DNA of 64,000 nucleotides from Nissolia schottii (lineage: Eukaryota > Streptophyta > Magnoliopsida > Fabales > Fabaceae). The stretch covers positions 124,001 to 188,000 of the forward strand of contig QANU01014997.1 of the NCBI GenBank assembly GCA_003254905.1, written 5' to 3'. The position numbers and the translations under genes are program-made. Shown here piece after piece: positions 1-12,657 of this stretch. The notes under the pieces are model-generated. The model made no database searches. It was not told the DNA's origin and worked only from the letters and a program-made list of their open reading frames with translations. Every line of letters begins with the position of its first letter. Position 1 is the first letter of the stretch.

Positions 1-3000
1 GGTGGTGATGACCGGTACTTTCTATTTTGGGTTGGGTTATGTTTTTGTTGCCTATCTTAAAATTTTACATGATCTGGTCATGTGTAATTTTTTACTGTTG
101 ATTCAGAAAGTGAGACTTAGACTAGACACATGACAAAAGATAATTAATGGTGAATTACCGCCATCAAATCATGTGAAAATTTCAAATGAGAGGATATATT
201 TGTGCAGATTTGCAACTTCATAGGATAGGCATGATTTTTGTCTACACTTAAGATTGTAATGAGGACGCTGCTGATATACACATCTGCATTACGGCTTTCT
301 GTTGTATGTTATTTGTTGTTGCAGAATGCTGTTGAACACTAATTGATAGTAAGTCATCAACATTAGAAATACATCGTTCAAGTTTAGTTTTATGTACTTT
401 AAGATTGTGATTTGGAGCATTGCTGATTTATGTTACTCCATTCTGGCTTTCTTTTGTTCATTATTTTTGGTTGAAGAATGTTATTGAATATGGATTGGAA
501 GTTTATCAACCATATACATCTACTGTGCTATAAACTGATGTGCTCTCTTTCCGAAATTAAATTAGGCACTATCTCTTAGATTTGTTGCGCGTAACTCCTC
601 GGGATGCAAACTACACTGGACCTGGTTCTCGATTTTGTATCTTGAGAGCAGAATTAATTGCTGCCTATTGCCAGGTAACTGCAGTACTTCGATATCCATA
701 ATATTTGGGCATTTCCTTTGTTCATTTTGTTTCACATAGTTTGCCTTATGACGGAATAGATGCAAGCAGCAGAAAAATCAAAATCCAAAGAGAGTAATTC
801 TCAGGGGGCAGATAACTTGGCTACTGATTCTCAAAATGTTGCTGATGCTGACAAGCAGGTAAGAATTGTTGTATTAGTAATGATTAATTATACTTGATTA
901 AGTTGTTTTTCTGACACAAATTCTATTCTTCTCCTGTTCCTTTCTTCAAGGATAATGTGGACTTTGAATTATTAGATTGTATGATGTGTAAAATATGTTT
1001 ATCTAAGGCTCTACATGCAATATGACTTGGATTTTTATCATCAGCACCTCTATTTTGAAAAATAAACTACTTTTTTCAATTTCATCTAGTACTGGTCCCA
1101 CTTTGTTTCTTGTTAATATATGTGCACATTACCGCATGGTGGTTATACACTTCTGTTTGTAGATTCTGTGGGACTAGAAGGACATGATAAAGACTCTTGG
1201 TGACATTAGATTGAATATTCAAGGCAATGAAGTAGCTGGCAGATGGAGAAATTTTAGCACATAGGAGATTTTTTAATACTAGCATTAGTTCTTGGATTCT
1301 TGTTCTTTTTCTTGCTTTTCCAAAAAATAAATGGCTGTCTAACCAGTATAATGAATCCCTTTCTGCATGCATCTAAAGAAAATTGGCTGTGGTTGGTATT
1401 GTGGTATTGTGGCTTGGTTGTCTTGTTGATCAACCAACATTGGTTGTGTATATTCAGTATTCAAATGCAGCATCATGCCAAATGACATGGCTGGTTTTTA
1501 GTTTAAGACTCAGTACTCTGTAGGAACTAAGGATATTTTTTTGGAGATTGAGTTCCTCTATTGCACTTATAACTTGTGGTTATGTGCTTTTACTTGCTTT
1601 CTGCAGGATTTAACAAATGAAGAGAAGACTGAGAATGGCAGAGAACTTTCTTCTGTATCTACTATGGGCTCTGATCATTATGATGAAATAGCTTTTAACC
1701 CTAATGTTTTCACTGAATTCAAACTAGCTGGGAGCCCAGAGGTTTCTGCTGAGTCTTTCTTTTCATTATTATGCCTAACAACAGTTCTTTCCCCTTTCTC
1801 CGAGTGTGTGCATTACTGTGCTTGTGTGTGTCTCTATGTCTTGGCCTATCCATCCTTTCCTCCAACCGTTTTTAAATGTCTGTGCTTTCTAAATGAAACT
1901 TCTTGGTTTTCTTAGTATTCACGATGTTCTTATATCCCTACGTTTGTTCATATTTGCCAGGAAATTGCTGCTGATGAAGACAATGTGAGGAAAGTTAGTC
2001 TATATCTTACTAATGTTGTGATTCCAAAGTTTACAGAAGATCTTTGCACGCTTGAAGTTTCACCTATGGATGGCCAGACATTAACAGAAGCACTCCATGC
2101 TCATGGAATTAATGTTCGCTATATAGGCAAAGTAAGCTCCATGATTCTGTCTGAATGTGCTATTTTGGATGTACATATTTTAAATAAAGTACTTGTTATA
2201 TGTAGATGATTTTTTTTTTAAAAAAAAAGAAGCACTAGAAAAAGCACGAATTGTGCTATTTTCTTAAAGATACATAATTTTTAAGCTTCTGAAGATTTTT
2301 TTTTTAATAACAAAAAATAGTTTGTTCAAGAATAAAAAGGTCTCTTGCCTGTCCTTTCATACTTCTTATGTCGCTTCTGATATGTCCTTATTTCTGTCAT
2401 TCTTTGAAAGGTGGCTAGTGGGACTAAACATCTGCCTCATCTGTGGGACCTTTGTACTAATGAGATGGTTGTCAGATCATGCAAACACATTATCAAGGTT
2501 GGAAAATCTTTTTTACCTACTTGGCTACTTCAACATTTCATTTACCTCAATTTTTTATCCTGCATCTCTTATTTAGTTTTGATACAAGTGATTTTTTTTT
2601 TCCGTCTTGTTATTTTCTGTAAGAATCATTGTAAATAGGAGTTCTCCAATATATCAAGATATTTGTTTATGTGTATTTGTACGTTTTATCTCGGTGTTTG
2701 AGAGTTTAATTTGCTGAGTTCTTGTTCAGAGCTTCATGCTATTACCAAACATCGAGTTAAGTAGATGCTTTCATTACTTCAGTAGTATACTATATTGCAT
2801 GAACACGAGGAAGTTGATGTACTCTCTGGTAGACGTGTTGGCTCATACAGAGGACAAGTCATCTTTTGAAAATTAGTTTTCTACTTAATCCTCTTGCACC
2901 TACAACATGCATGTTATGGTTATGATATTTTATATTGTTTTGCAATTTATGCTTTTCAGGATGTATTGAGAGACACAGATGATCATGATCTTGCACTGGC

Positions 3001-6000
3001 AATATCTCATTTGTTGAACTGTATATTTGGAAGTTGTAAAGCTCCTGCTGGAAAAATAAGTGCTAATGGCACCCAGTCTAGAACTCCTAGAAAGGTTTGT
3101 CCAGTATGGTTGCTTTCCCTCTAATCTGCTTGTGCACTTTCTTCCCTTTTCTCCTTAGGCAATACAAACTACAAATCATTTTTTTAAATCATTTTTTTCC
3201 GTCTAACTTTTCGTTTTCTGTCAAACTGTAAAGCCATGAAGTTCCTTATGAATGTAGTGTGCTTAAGAGGTCCTAGGATTTAGGAGTTATTACTTATTCA
3301 TACTTGTTTATTTACAGGAGCAGCAGTCTGTAGGAAAGCATTCCAAAGGGCGAGCACGATGGAAAGGCAGGGCATCTTTAAGAAAGATTCAACCTTTGTA
3401 TATGAATATAAGCTCAGAATCTCTATGGTCTGACATTCAAGAATTTGCAAAGGTCAAATACGAGGTATTAATTGTTTCCTAACCTGAGTACATTAATTCT
3501 GACTTGGACATAGTATTACTGTTTTTAGCATTTCCAATCTGGTTAAAATACGTGTGTAAACACGTTTACATTATCTATCTCAATTGTATTTAGTTGGATG
3601 AGATGTGTGGCTATGTCTATAGTCAGTGTGGAGTCTGTTTAGTAATGTTCACGGTTGTAACCTAAATACCTGTATCTTTTGGCACTTTGAAATTGGACCT
3701 CCATCCATTTTCTATGTATTCTTTATTTCTTCATCTGCAATTCCTTTGCTATATATTTGAGCTACAAGTCAACTTGTTGCAGTTTGAGTTGCCTGAGGAT
3801 GCTAGGTCACACGTGAAGAAAATTTCTGTTATACGCAATCTCTGTCAGAAGGTAAGAGAACGTTATCAGCAACTGTTCAGCAATCCATGTTTGATTTTTT
3901 TAAAAAAAAATTTATTGTCATAGTTATGCAAATAAATCTTACTGGCCTTTTCATGGTATGACTTTTCCGATGCTTTGTTACTTGGATAGCATGAAACATT
4001 TGAAAAATCACATTTGAAAAATACTTTTTCCTTCATTATGCTTGCTTGGTAATCTCTTGGTCTTATAGAAGATTTCTTATCTCAACCTTGTGTAGCTTGA
4101 AATATTTTAGAAAAGAATGATACGATATGCTAAAACTGTCCCTTCTATCATATATGAAAATCATATTAATTTTCTAATTTCATTATAGGTCAGATATTCT
4201 TTGATCTTTTTTACCCTGCTCATATATTGTGCAATGCATGTCCGCACTTGCTGTATGCCAATGGTGGTTTATAAATTATGTATTTCCATGTCGTGCTGTG
4301 CTAATAACTGGTAAATAGTTGTTGCAAGGATCTTGACATTATCACTATTACCGCTGATGTGCATAGTTGTTGAATAGTGTTCTTTTAACCTCTTTACCAT
4401 TACTCTATTCAATATTAGTTCTGTTAAGCTGAAGTTAATGCATTTCTCTTTCAGCATGCCTAACAATGCTTGGTTTTCAGGTTGGTATAACCATTGCATC
4501 TCGTAAATATGATCTTAATTCTACAACACCCTTCCAGACACTAGATGTCTTGGATCTCCGACCACTTGTTAAGCATTCAGTTCCAGTGTGTTTGGAAGCC
4601 AAGGAACTTGTAGAAACAGGAAAACTTCAATTGGCCGAGGTATTTACTATTTACCATGATTTATTATTTTACAGTATAGAATGAGTTGTACTGTACTGGG
4701 CTTGTTTCAATGGACTGACTGCTTATGAAATATCGTCTAAAGGAAAACATTATTTTGAAAGTAGATTCTTGTTTAAAATTAGATTCTTTGTTTTTATATA
4801 GAAGACAATTTTAAAGGAATACATTATTTTGAATTTTGGATATAATACTAAGGTTTGCTTATTAAAATCTCTAATATTAAACCACTTTTTTCCCACGTTT
4901 CAAAAGCTGAGGACTATTAGCATCTTAAATAAGTAGTAAATCAACTTTTTTTACTGATTATTTTTAAGTTTGCATCCAAAGGCACTTGCAAAAATTTATA
5001 AATACCTATTTTAAAAATAAGTGCTTGTTTTAATAAATAAGTCAATTCAAGCAGGCTCTACTTTTTTTGATAAAGGAGGACAAGAAATCCTCGTTACAGA
5101 AAACAACAACTAATAGAAGGAAAGGTTAAAAGAGCAAGGGTTCCTAGTCTCTCAACCATGTGATTTACACCAAGCTGAAGCCAACCTCCTAATCCTATCC
5201 CACAAGGCTTGCTTCTCTAGGAGGTTACTATTAAAGATACAGGAGTTATGGTATAGCTAAATTTGCCAAACTATGGCTAAGACTGCACACTAATCTCGCA
5301 AACCTGATCACCGAAAACTGATCCAAAGTTCTAGGGAATACCCAACCCTCACTAGATATACTAAACAAATTATTTAGTAAGGAGCGAACCACAGAACAAT
5401 GTAAAAAAAGTGTGAGCTAGACATTCTTTTGATGTTCAAGTGAATGTGCTGTTGGTTTTGCATGTCTATGGCTTTCTTTTCTAGTATGAGGCCTGCGATG
5501 TTGTATGGAATTGGATGTTGGAATGTAAAAACTAGATAAAGAGTAAAAATGTTGTATTTGATGAGTGGGCACGCTAGACAAAATATGATTAGAGATTAGA
5601 AATGAATGTGTTAGGGAGAAAGTTGGGGTAGCACCTATTGCGGAAAAGATGGTAAATTTGCAGTTAGCTAACTTGATCATGTGAGGAAAACATGGTAGAC
5701 GTCTTCAACATGAAGTCTCCAACTTGTAAAAGTCTCTGTTGGAATAGTAATTAAGATGAAGGGTAGTCTAATAGTTAGAGGTGGAGGAAGATCATGAAAC
5801 AACTGTAGACAAAGCTATTAAGAAGGATTTGAATTTAAGTAGCCCGTCTTTGATAGCGTACAATGATGTCTTTTAATCTATTTAGCTGAACCTACCTAGT
5901 GCAAAAAGCCTTTGTTGTTATTGTTGTAACTTGTAATAATAGTAATGGTGTTAAGATTCATCAAAACCATTTTTTTAAATTTCTGAATCGGTTATCTTCT

Positions 6001-9000
6001 TTAGGTTGAACTTTAGTTAATTAAGTTATTATGAATCTTAATGCTACATTCTCATACGTTTATTCATTACTGTATTAAATGTAATAATAATTATTATTTC
6101 CTTACTCAATTGGGGAATTATGAAGTGTTTAATGGCTGTACATCCCAGTGAAAAAAGGACTTGTAAATTGTGGAAGTACGTGCATGATTTGTTTTCTGGC
6201 GACAAATGTATTAAATTGGGTAATTATTTTCTGACCCAGGGCATGCTCAGCGAAGCCTACACTTTATTTTCAGAGGCATTCTCAATTCTTCAACAGGCAT
6301 GAAATTCAATATTTCTGAATCCATCTTAGATTGTTTGTTGTGCATAAAGTAATTGTTGTCTAATTGGCTGCAGGTTACTGGTCCAATGCATCGGGAGGTT
6401 GCCAATTGCTGTCGGTATGTCAGTAGTTGTTTCTGTCATTATAGCCTGATAGTAAAGTTTTTCTTCTTGTCATAGTTTAATCATAATTTGCATGCCTTGC
6501 TGCTCCAGGTTTTGGTAGTGGATGTGAAATAGTTTTGATATACTCCCTCCATTTCAAATTCGCTGTCCATTTTTTGGTAATTCATGGTCTAGTTCACATC
6601 TCAAGTATTAATTTCTTTTTACCAATATTTCCTTATGTATTAATGACCGCCTACAATTCTAGCAAAGAGACTATTGTACTATTAAATCCATCAAAGAATT
6701 TTGTATCTTAATTCTTTTGCTTTTCTAAAAGTGGACATTTGAATTGAAACGTAGGGAGTATGATTTTCACTTGCTATGCCATATAAATTTCAAGATTTAT
6801 ATAGCAAACAATTTTTTCAGTCCTTAGTTATGAAGTCCAATGTTTCAAACTTTTTTTGATGAATTTTCATGTCCCATATTTAATCGCATTATAAATTATT
6901 AAATTTCAGGTATCTTGCCATGGTTTTGTATCATGCCGGAGACATGGCTGGGGCTATTGCGCAACAGCATAAAGAGCTAATTATTAATGAACGTTGTCTT
7001 GGTTTAGATCATCCTGACACAGCTCACAGGTATTCCCTGTTCCATTGTTCTTGGTCCATCTCCATTATTATTTTGGGGTTCTGTATTCTACATCCTTATA
7101 CTTGTATGTCATTATTTATTGTTTATATGCCATGCCATATTGTAATGTTTTGACGGTAAAAAAACAATATTGTGATCCCTTGTTGCAGAAAATCTGTTTT
7201 TTTTTTTTTTTAAAAAAAATTATTAATAGTACGCTGTGGAACTCGCTGATCTTAATATTGCTGTTGCAGTTATGGCAATATGGCTCTCTTCTATCATGGA
7301 ATGAACCGAACTGAACTTGCTCTTCGCCACATGTCCCGTGCTTTGGTCCTATTAAATTTGTCATCAGGTTCTGATCATCCTGATGTTGCAGCAACTTTTA
7401 TAAACGTTGCAATGATGTATCAAGATATAGGAAAGATGAACATAGCTCTGCGATATCTGCAAGAAGCTTTAAAGAAGAATGAAAGGCTTCTTGGTGAGGA
7501 ACATATTCAAACTGCTGTTTGTTATCATGCTCTCGCTATTGCATTCAACTGTATGGGTGCTTTCAAGCTCTCTCACCAGGTATGTACAGTGGTAATAGTT
7601 GTTTTCTACTTTCTAACTTTATTAGTAGGCGATTGAGCCTTTCTTGCATTTGGTTTGTTAGCACGAGAAGAAAACATTCGATATACTTGTCAAACAACTT
7701 GGTGAAGATGATGCAAGGACACGAGACTCCCAAAACTGGATGAATACATTTAAGATGCGCGAGTTACAGGTATCTGTATAGTTTTTCATTGGTTGATGCA
7801 ATTATACTTTCTCAAATGGCATCACTTCAGGATTCATCTGTATAGTCTTTTTTTGTTTTTTGAGATCCTTCTTGTATCCCAGGAAAATAAGAATTAATGT
7901 GCCTTGTCCAGCATTGCTTACTTTTTTTAAGAATTTTTCTGTTAAATAGAGATTATAACTGTGCATAACAGGTTTACATAGGACATATGCTGTTTCACTC
8001 TTGGGAAACTAAATTGGTGTAACATGTCTCAATATAAAAACAACCATAAATAATTGTATTCATAACTAACCGAAGACATTAGTCACAGTAAAGTAGATCT
8101 CAAACAGGACTAACTTGTTTTTTTTTTTTTGAATAAGACACAATAAACTTAACTCGCACAGGATCAATTGTATTCACAATCTTCATGAATTCTGGGTGTA
8201 CAAAACCTTTGCAACAGCGAGGACTTAGTTTTGGGAATAGGATTTGAGCAACTATTCCTTTTATTATAGTGACGATTCTTCATTTTTCCGTAGGTCTAAT
8301 GTTTACAGTTGGTTAAACTACTTCAAAAAAAATTCTGTATCTATTTTGCTTCCCCCTATTTTCTTTTTCAACACCTGGTAGCAACAACAAAAACTTCTTT
8401 ACTCCTCATGTATGAGTTACATTTCATATTTTTCCCCCCTCCTTTTTTTCCAGATGAATGCTCAAAAGCAAAAGGGTCAAGCTCTGAATGCAGCTTCTGC
8501 TCAGAAGGCTATTGATATCTTGAAGGTTATTCCTTATGTTCCTTTGATTTATCATGCATTTTATCCGATGGCATTTTTAGCTAGTACTTAATGCATGTGC
8601 CTTGAGAATAATGACATAACTGGAAAAAACAAAGGGCATATTCAATTGGTTTAGTTGGATTATTGGTCGAAGATTTTGTTGGCCATGCTATTGTCATCTG
8701 TTTTATGTTTCTCTGGTTTGTCGATGCATATATAATATATTAATATGACTTGGTGTTATTAAAATCTTCAAAATTTCCAGAGATTAGTGATAATATCCAG
8801 GTTATAAAATCTCAATATTTTTTCTACGATCTTAATCATAAAAGGACCGTATATGTTTTTAACTTAAATATAGAGATGATTGCTCTTTGTTCTTAGATCA
8901 TTTTCTCCTAGTGTATCTGATTCTGTGCTTTATGTCATCTATCTGATTGTTTAATTTCTACTGAAAAGTGAGAATATCATATAACGACAGGCACATCCTG

Positions 9001-9461
9001 ATTTACTACAAGCATTCCAAGCTGCTGCAGCAGCTGGAGGTTCTGGAAGTTCAGGTTTATCTGCAAACAAATCTGTTAATGCTGACACTCTCCCCAGAGG
9101 AAGGGGAATAAATGAAAGGGCCGCCCGTGCAGCTGCTGAAGTCCGGAAGAAGGCTGCGGCAAGGGGCCTGTCGGTACTCCCTCATGGTGCACCGGTGCAA
9201 TCATTGCCTCCCCTCACTCAGCTTCTCAACATTATAAATTCAGGTATCGCTCCGGATGCCGCCGACAATGATGCGGTAAAGAAGGATGCGAATGCAGAAG
9301 GGAAGGAAGACATCGGCCTCGCTTCAAGTGATCCAGCAGATGCTACGAAAGACCAGCCGATGCCTGTGCAAGAACAGGCTCCAGCTGGACTGGGCAAAGG
9401 GTTGGCATCATTGGATGCAAGGAAACCAAAACCAAAATCAAAGCCCAAAGCCGGGGCTTGA
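1..9461 (+). CDS. FMT: Clustered mitochondria protein FRIENDLY/CLU, 3' part of gene (partial)
   Basis: Homolog of Arabidopsis FRIENDLY, a cytosolic CLU-family protein needed for normal mitochondrial distribution. Exons that splice in frame: 1-14 (partial), 566-674, 760-858, 1607-1741, 1961-2131, 2411-2497, 2960-3094, 3318-3464, 3783-3851, 4481-4639, 6240-6296, 6374-6414, 6910-7029, 7270-7579, 7662-7769, 8454-8525, 8991-9461, stop TGA 9459-9461. They give 767 uninterrupted residues of a protein usually about 1,400 long; the N-terminal half lies outside the window. Seen: [19 protein letters not shown], a CLU central region with [19 protein letters not shown], then tetratricopeptide repeats (6240-7769) with [19 protein letters not shown] and [19 protein letters not shown], and a Lys/Pro-rich tail. 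The REC1 paralogs are the alternative, but the TPR block and C-terminus fit FRIENDLY better. One intron uses a GC donor (6297). Confidence 0.95.
247..511 (+). repeat. Diverged tandem duplication in a FRIENDLY intron
   Basis: Two direct copies, about 247-362 and 396-511, share the order AAGATTGT, GCTGATxTA, GGCTTTCT, GTTATT..TTGTT/TTGG, AGAATG.T.TTGAA and TxATCAAC. The copies are clearly diverged. This is an old local duplication with no visible coding content. Confidence 0.6.
5064..5600 (-). mobile_element. 3' end of an L1-type LINE in a FRIENDLY intron
   Basis: Read on the minus strand, the segment carries a weak LTLFLHC motif as in the RT-associated zinc-binding domain, then [13 protein letters not shown] and a tail ending in a T-rich/A-rich boundary near 5064 with the phrase for 'GAGGATTTCTTGTCCTCC'. 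The same 3' end phrase recurs near 38285-38340, which supports a LINE 3' terminus. It is 5'-truncated. The rest of this 1.6 kb intron (to 6239) shows nothing else I recognise. Confidence 0.5.
6297..6373 (+). other. GC-AG intron of FRIENDLY
   Basis: The exon ending FSILQQ (6296) is followed by GCATGA, not GT. The next exon starts after the acceptor CTGCAG at 6373 with [13 protein letters not shown]. Family sequence remembered from Arabidopsis joins exactly QQ|VTGP, so the donor must be the GC at 6297. The intron is only 77 bases. Confidence 0.85.
6541..6760. mobile_element. Stowaway-type MITE in a FRIENDLY intron
   Basis: The element begins TA-CTCCCTCCATTTCAAATT and ends with the inverse, AATTGAAACGTAGGGAG-TA, the classic Stowaway (Tc1/mariner-derived) terminal repeat next to a TA target duplication. 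The terminal match extends inwards (GTCCA near the left end, TGGAC near the right). About 220 bases, no coding capacity. Confidence 0.88.
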
Positions 9462-9840
9462 ATTTTGATGATCTAAGCTCTGGTTAGTTGGCAACAGTGG
9501 ATTTATTTGAAAAACAAATTCATTTTTAGAGGCTCTCTGCTCAGCTATTGAAGAGTGTGGAGTTTCTGTTACAAGTAATTTTGGATTTTTCCCCCCTCCT
9601 TTCCCAGTAGATGATTGGGATACAATTATTATTGTTTTCTCATCCGGCCAATTACTGTTTATCTCACAATAAAATATATATATTTGAGGATTTTAGGAAC
9701 GACTTGCATTCTAAGGTTTTCGGTTAACAAATTTCAATAGCCAGTTGAGTCGGGGCAAAATGCCTTGCAGATATTACAATATGTTGAAGTTTCTGCCGCG
9801 GCTGTTGTATGACACTGCAGTACTGTGATCAATAAAGTGG
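9462..9840 (+). other. FRIENDLY 3' untranslated region with candidate poly(A) signals
   Basis: AATAAA-type signals follow the stop at 9666-9672 (CAATAAAA) and 9831-9836 (AATAAA). The second lies about 370 bases past the stop, a usual length for a plant 3' UTR. Cleavage position is not determinable by reading. Confidence 0.5.
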
Positions 9841-9954
9841 TGGGTGAAAATTCTCTGTAAATAACTTTCTGCTTCGTTTACCAATTTTCAGTACGAGTAC
9901 TTTATAATTCGGCTTTAATTTGCTAAGTATTCTACTGTTTTGGATGGCACGAAT

Positions 9955-10678
9955 TCCAATGATTTGATTTGAATTGTAAATTAATTACCATGTTTGGAAC
10001 TAAGAATAAATTAATTTAGAAATCAATTATCATGTTTGAAATTCATTAAAACAATAATTGATTTTGTTTTGTTTGATTTATATTTTTACCTTTATTAAAA
10101 TAGAAATTGAATTTTTAAAAAAATATTTTTTGAAAACATTTTTAAAAAATTTTATATTTCACAAAATAAAAAATATTTTTTTCTGAAAAAATTTTGGAAA
10201 AAAGTTTTTTAAAAAAATATATATTTTTCCAATTTTTTTGGAATTTTAAAAAAAAATAATTTTAGAAAAAAATAATTTTAGAAAAAATCATTTTTGAAAA
10301 TTTATTTTTGAACAAAATGTGTTTTGGAAATTTGTTTTTGGGAAAAAAAAATTGGTAATTCTTTTTTTGAAAATTTTTTTTGGATTTTTTTTTAAAAAAA
10401 ATCTTGACTAAAATAATCTTTTATAATGAGTTTGATTTGACGAAGATGATAGAATTTGTAAATATAATTAGTAAAATAAGGAGTAAATAGTCTTTTATGT
10501 TAAAATGAATTCAATTCCAAGTAAATTGTTACAAAAATGATAGGATATTTAATATAAGTAACTTGAATTGCCATAGATTTAGAAAATCAAATCAATTTTC
10601 TTTTCCTAAGATACCAAACATGTGAATTAATTTGCAAATCAAATCAAATCATTTCCGTTTGATTCTAAACATACCCAT
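9955..10678. mobile_element. AT-rich inverted-repeat element (MITE-like), copy 1
   Basis: The left end (AATGATTTGATTTGAATTGT... CATGTTTGGAAC) pairs with the inverse of the right end (AATGATTTGATTTGATTTGC... CATGTTTGGTAT) over about 50 bases. The middle is low-complexity A/T runs. The outer right edge reads GGGTATGTTTAGAATC on the minus strand. No coding sequence. The superfamily is not clear because I see no clean target duplication. Confidence 0.6.
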
Positions 10679-11280
10679 AAAGTCTTGGATCAACCTACTA
10701 TTACAAAAGACTTTGTGCCAAAAGAGTGTTAATTGATGTTTGATGTGTCACATTACGTGATTTTATCACATTATTTATTGAGATGCATTTTAATTTAGTA
10801 TTATCTTTAAATTCTTCTTATGACTTAATATATGTATCGACTCTTTTGATGACTAGTTTTGTATATTTTGGTATGATCAATATTAAGGCATCCTAACTTA
10901 TCTTCTTAATTATTATGAGGTAAAAATTAACTATTTTTAAAATTCTAAGATATCAAATATCATTTTTTCACATGATAATGTCATATTTGATCTTTTACCA
11001 TTAATTTTTTAATTACTTATGCCATGCCCATTTCACTATCTCAATTAATGGTGAGGGATTAAACATGACCTTATCATGTGAAAAGTGGCATGAAAATATC
11101 TATTTCTATCTATTGTTTTTACTTCATTTAGTAGTTAAGAGAATAATTAGAAGAATGAGTTAGAAAACCCTAGTATTACTCATGTCAGCATATATCGTGT
11201 CATATCATCATATAACACATTAGATAAGAATTAGTGGTTTCTTTACAAAGAATTAATGTAAAATGAAAACTAATTTTTTA

Positions 11281-11760
11281 GTGTGTTTGAAATCAAACAA
11301 GATGAGAAATAATTTGATTCGGAAATCAATTCCCATGTTTAATATCTTAAGAAAAGAGAATATTTGATTTTCTAAATCCATGAGAATTCAATTTGCTTAT
11401 ATTAAGAAATTCCATCATTTTTATAAAAATTTGTTTGAAATTAATTTCATTTTAACTTAAAAGCCTATTTTATTCTTATTTAAGTAATTAAATTTACAAA
11501 TTTTACCGTCTTTATCAAATTAAGTTATTATAAAAGATTGTTTTACTCCTTTTTTTTTCAAAAGATTTTTTTTCCAAAAATATTGTTTTCAAGAAACAAA
11601 ATTTAAAAAAATATTTTTTTTCATTTTTTTAAAAAATTTCCAAAAAATTAATTATTTTTTAAAAAAAGTAAAAAAATATATTTTTATATTTTATTTAAAT
11701 TCAATTTTTTTTTTCCAAAAATATATATTTCAAAAATTAAATTTTAATCTTTCATATTCA
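11281..11760. mobile_element. AT-rich inverted-repeat element, copy 2 (related to copy 1)
   Basis: GTGTGTTTGAAATCAAAC and then CCATGTTTAATATCTTAAG, TTGATTTTCTAAATCCATG and TTATAAAAGATTGTTTTACTCC match, in order, the minus strand of the right half of the element at 9955-10678. It seems to be a partial copy of the same family in the opposite orientation. The DNA between the copies (10680-11280) and after this one to 12600 shows no gene I can support. Confidence 0.55.
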
Positions 11761-12657
11761 GAGGAAGCTAAGAATGGGGGCTGTGTCATGCAGCATTCTC
11801 GTTATTATGTCCACTAATGTTAGGAAATTTATACAGCCTTAAAAATATGGGAATGCCTGCAGTTTAATTCTGTAGCTGTCTTTTAGCACTAGCTTGTGAA
11901 GGAGCAAATATAGTGTTCAAGAAGAGACCGGTGAATGAATGATGCTCTGCCTCTTAAATTCAAGCCAAACTAAACCTCGAAATTCTTAATCACCATAGTT
12001 TACTCCTCTATCCGTTCTGTTTTAACCATTCAAAATTAAACATTACACACATCAAAATAAACAAAACAACAACATGATAAATGCATAAAATAATATAAAT
12101 TAACAAAATTATTTCTATACAAAGAAAAAAAATTTTATTTCTAATACAATTATTAGTCTTCTACATTCACTATACTAATAAATATTTTACTATAATTAAG
12201 GGTATGAATAAAAAAAAAGAAATAATTACACCTATATATTACAAATAATCAAATATTTTAAAACCCTATGTAATGAGTCTAAATGGACTATAGGCATAAT
12301 AACACAATTAGTCCAATTGGTGGAGTCTAGGATATTACAAATAAAAGTTAAGACATCTAAATGGGTATGAAAATTGTGATGCCTTCTATCCTCTCCCTCT
12401 CTAGGATTCTCTATTCTCTCTTGTAGATCACCTTCTTCCTTGAGAAGGTTTTCTATTATAAGTTCATATACCAAAATATAGAAAATACCAAAAAAAAAAT
12501 ATAGCATTACTCTCCATAATTCAGACTATGCAATTTTATACACGTTACCCCCTAAAACATAAAAAAAAAAAAAAATAGACAATTAAAATAAAATGGGGCG
12601 AGTGTTAAATAAGTGGTTAAAACGTACCACTCTTCACTCTTAATTACATTGAACTAC

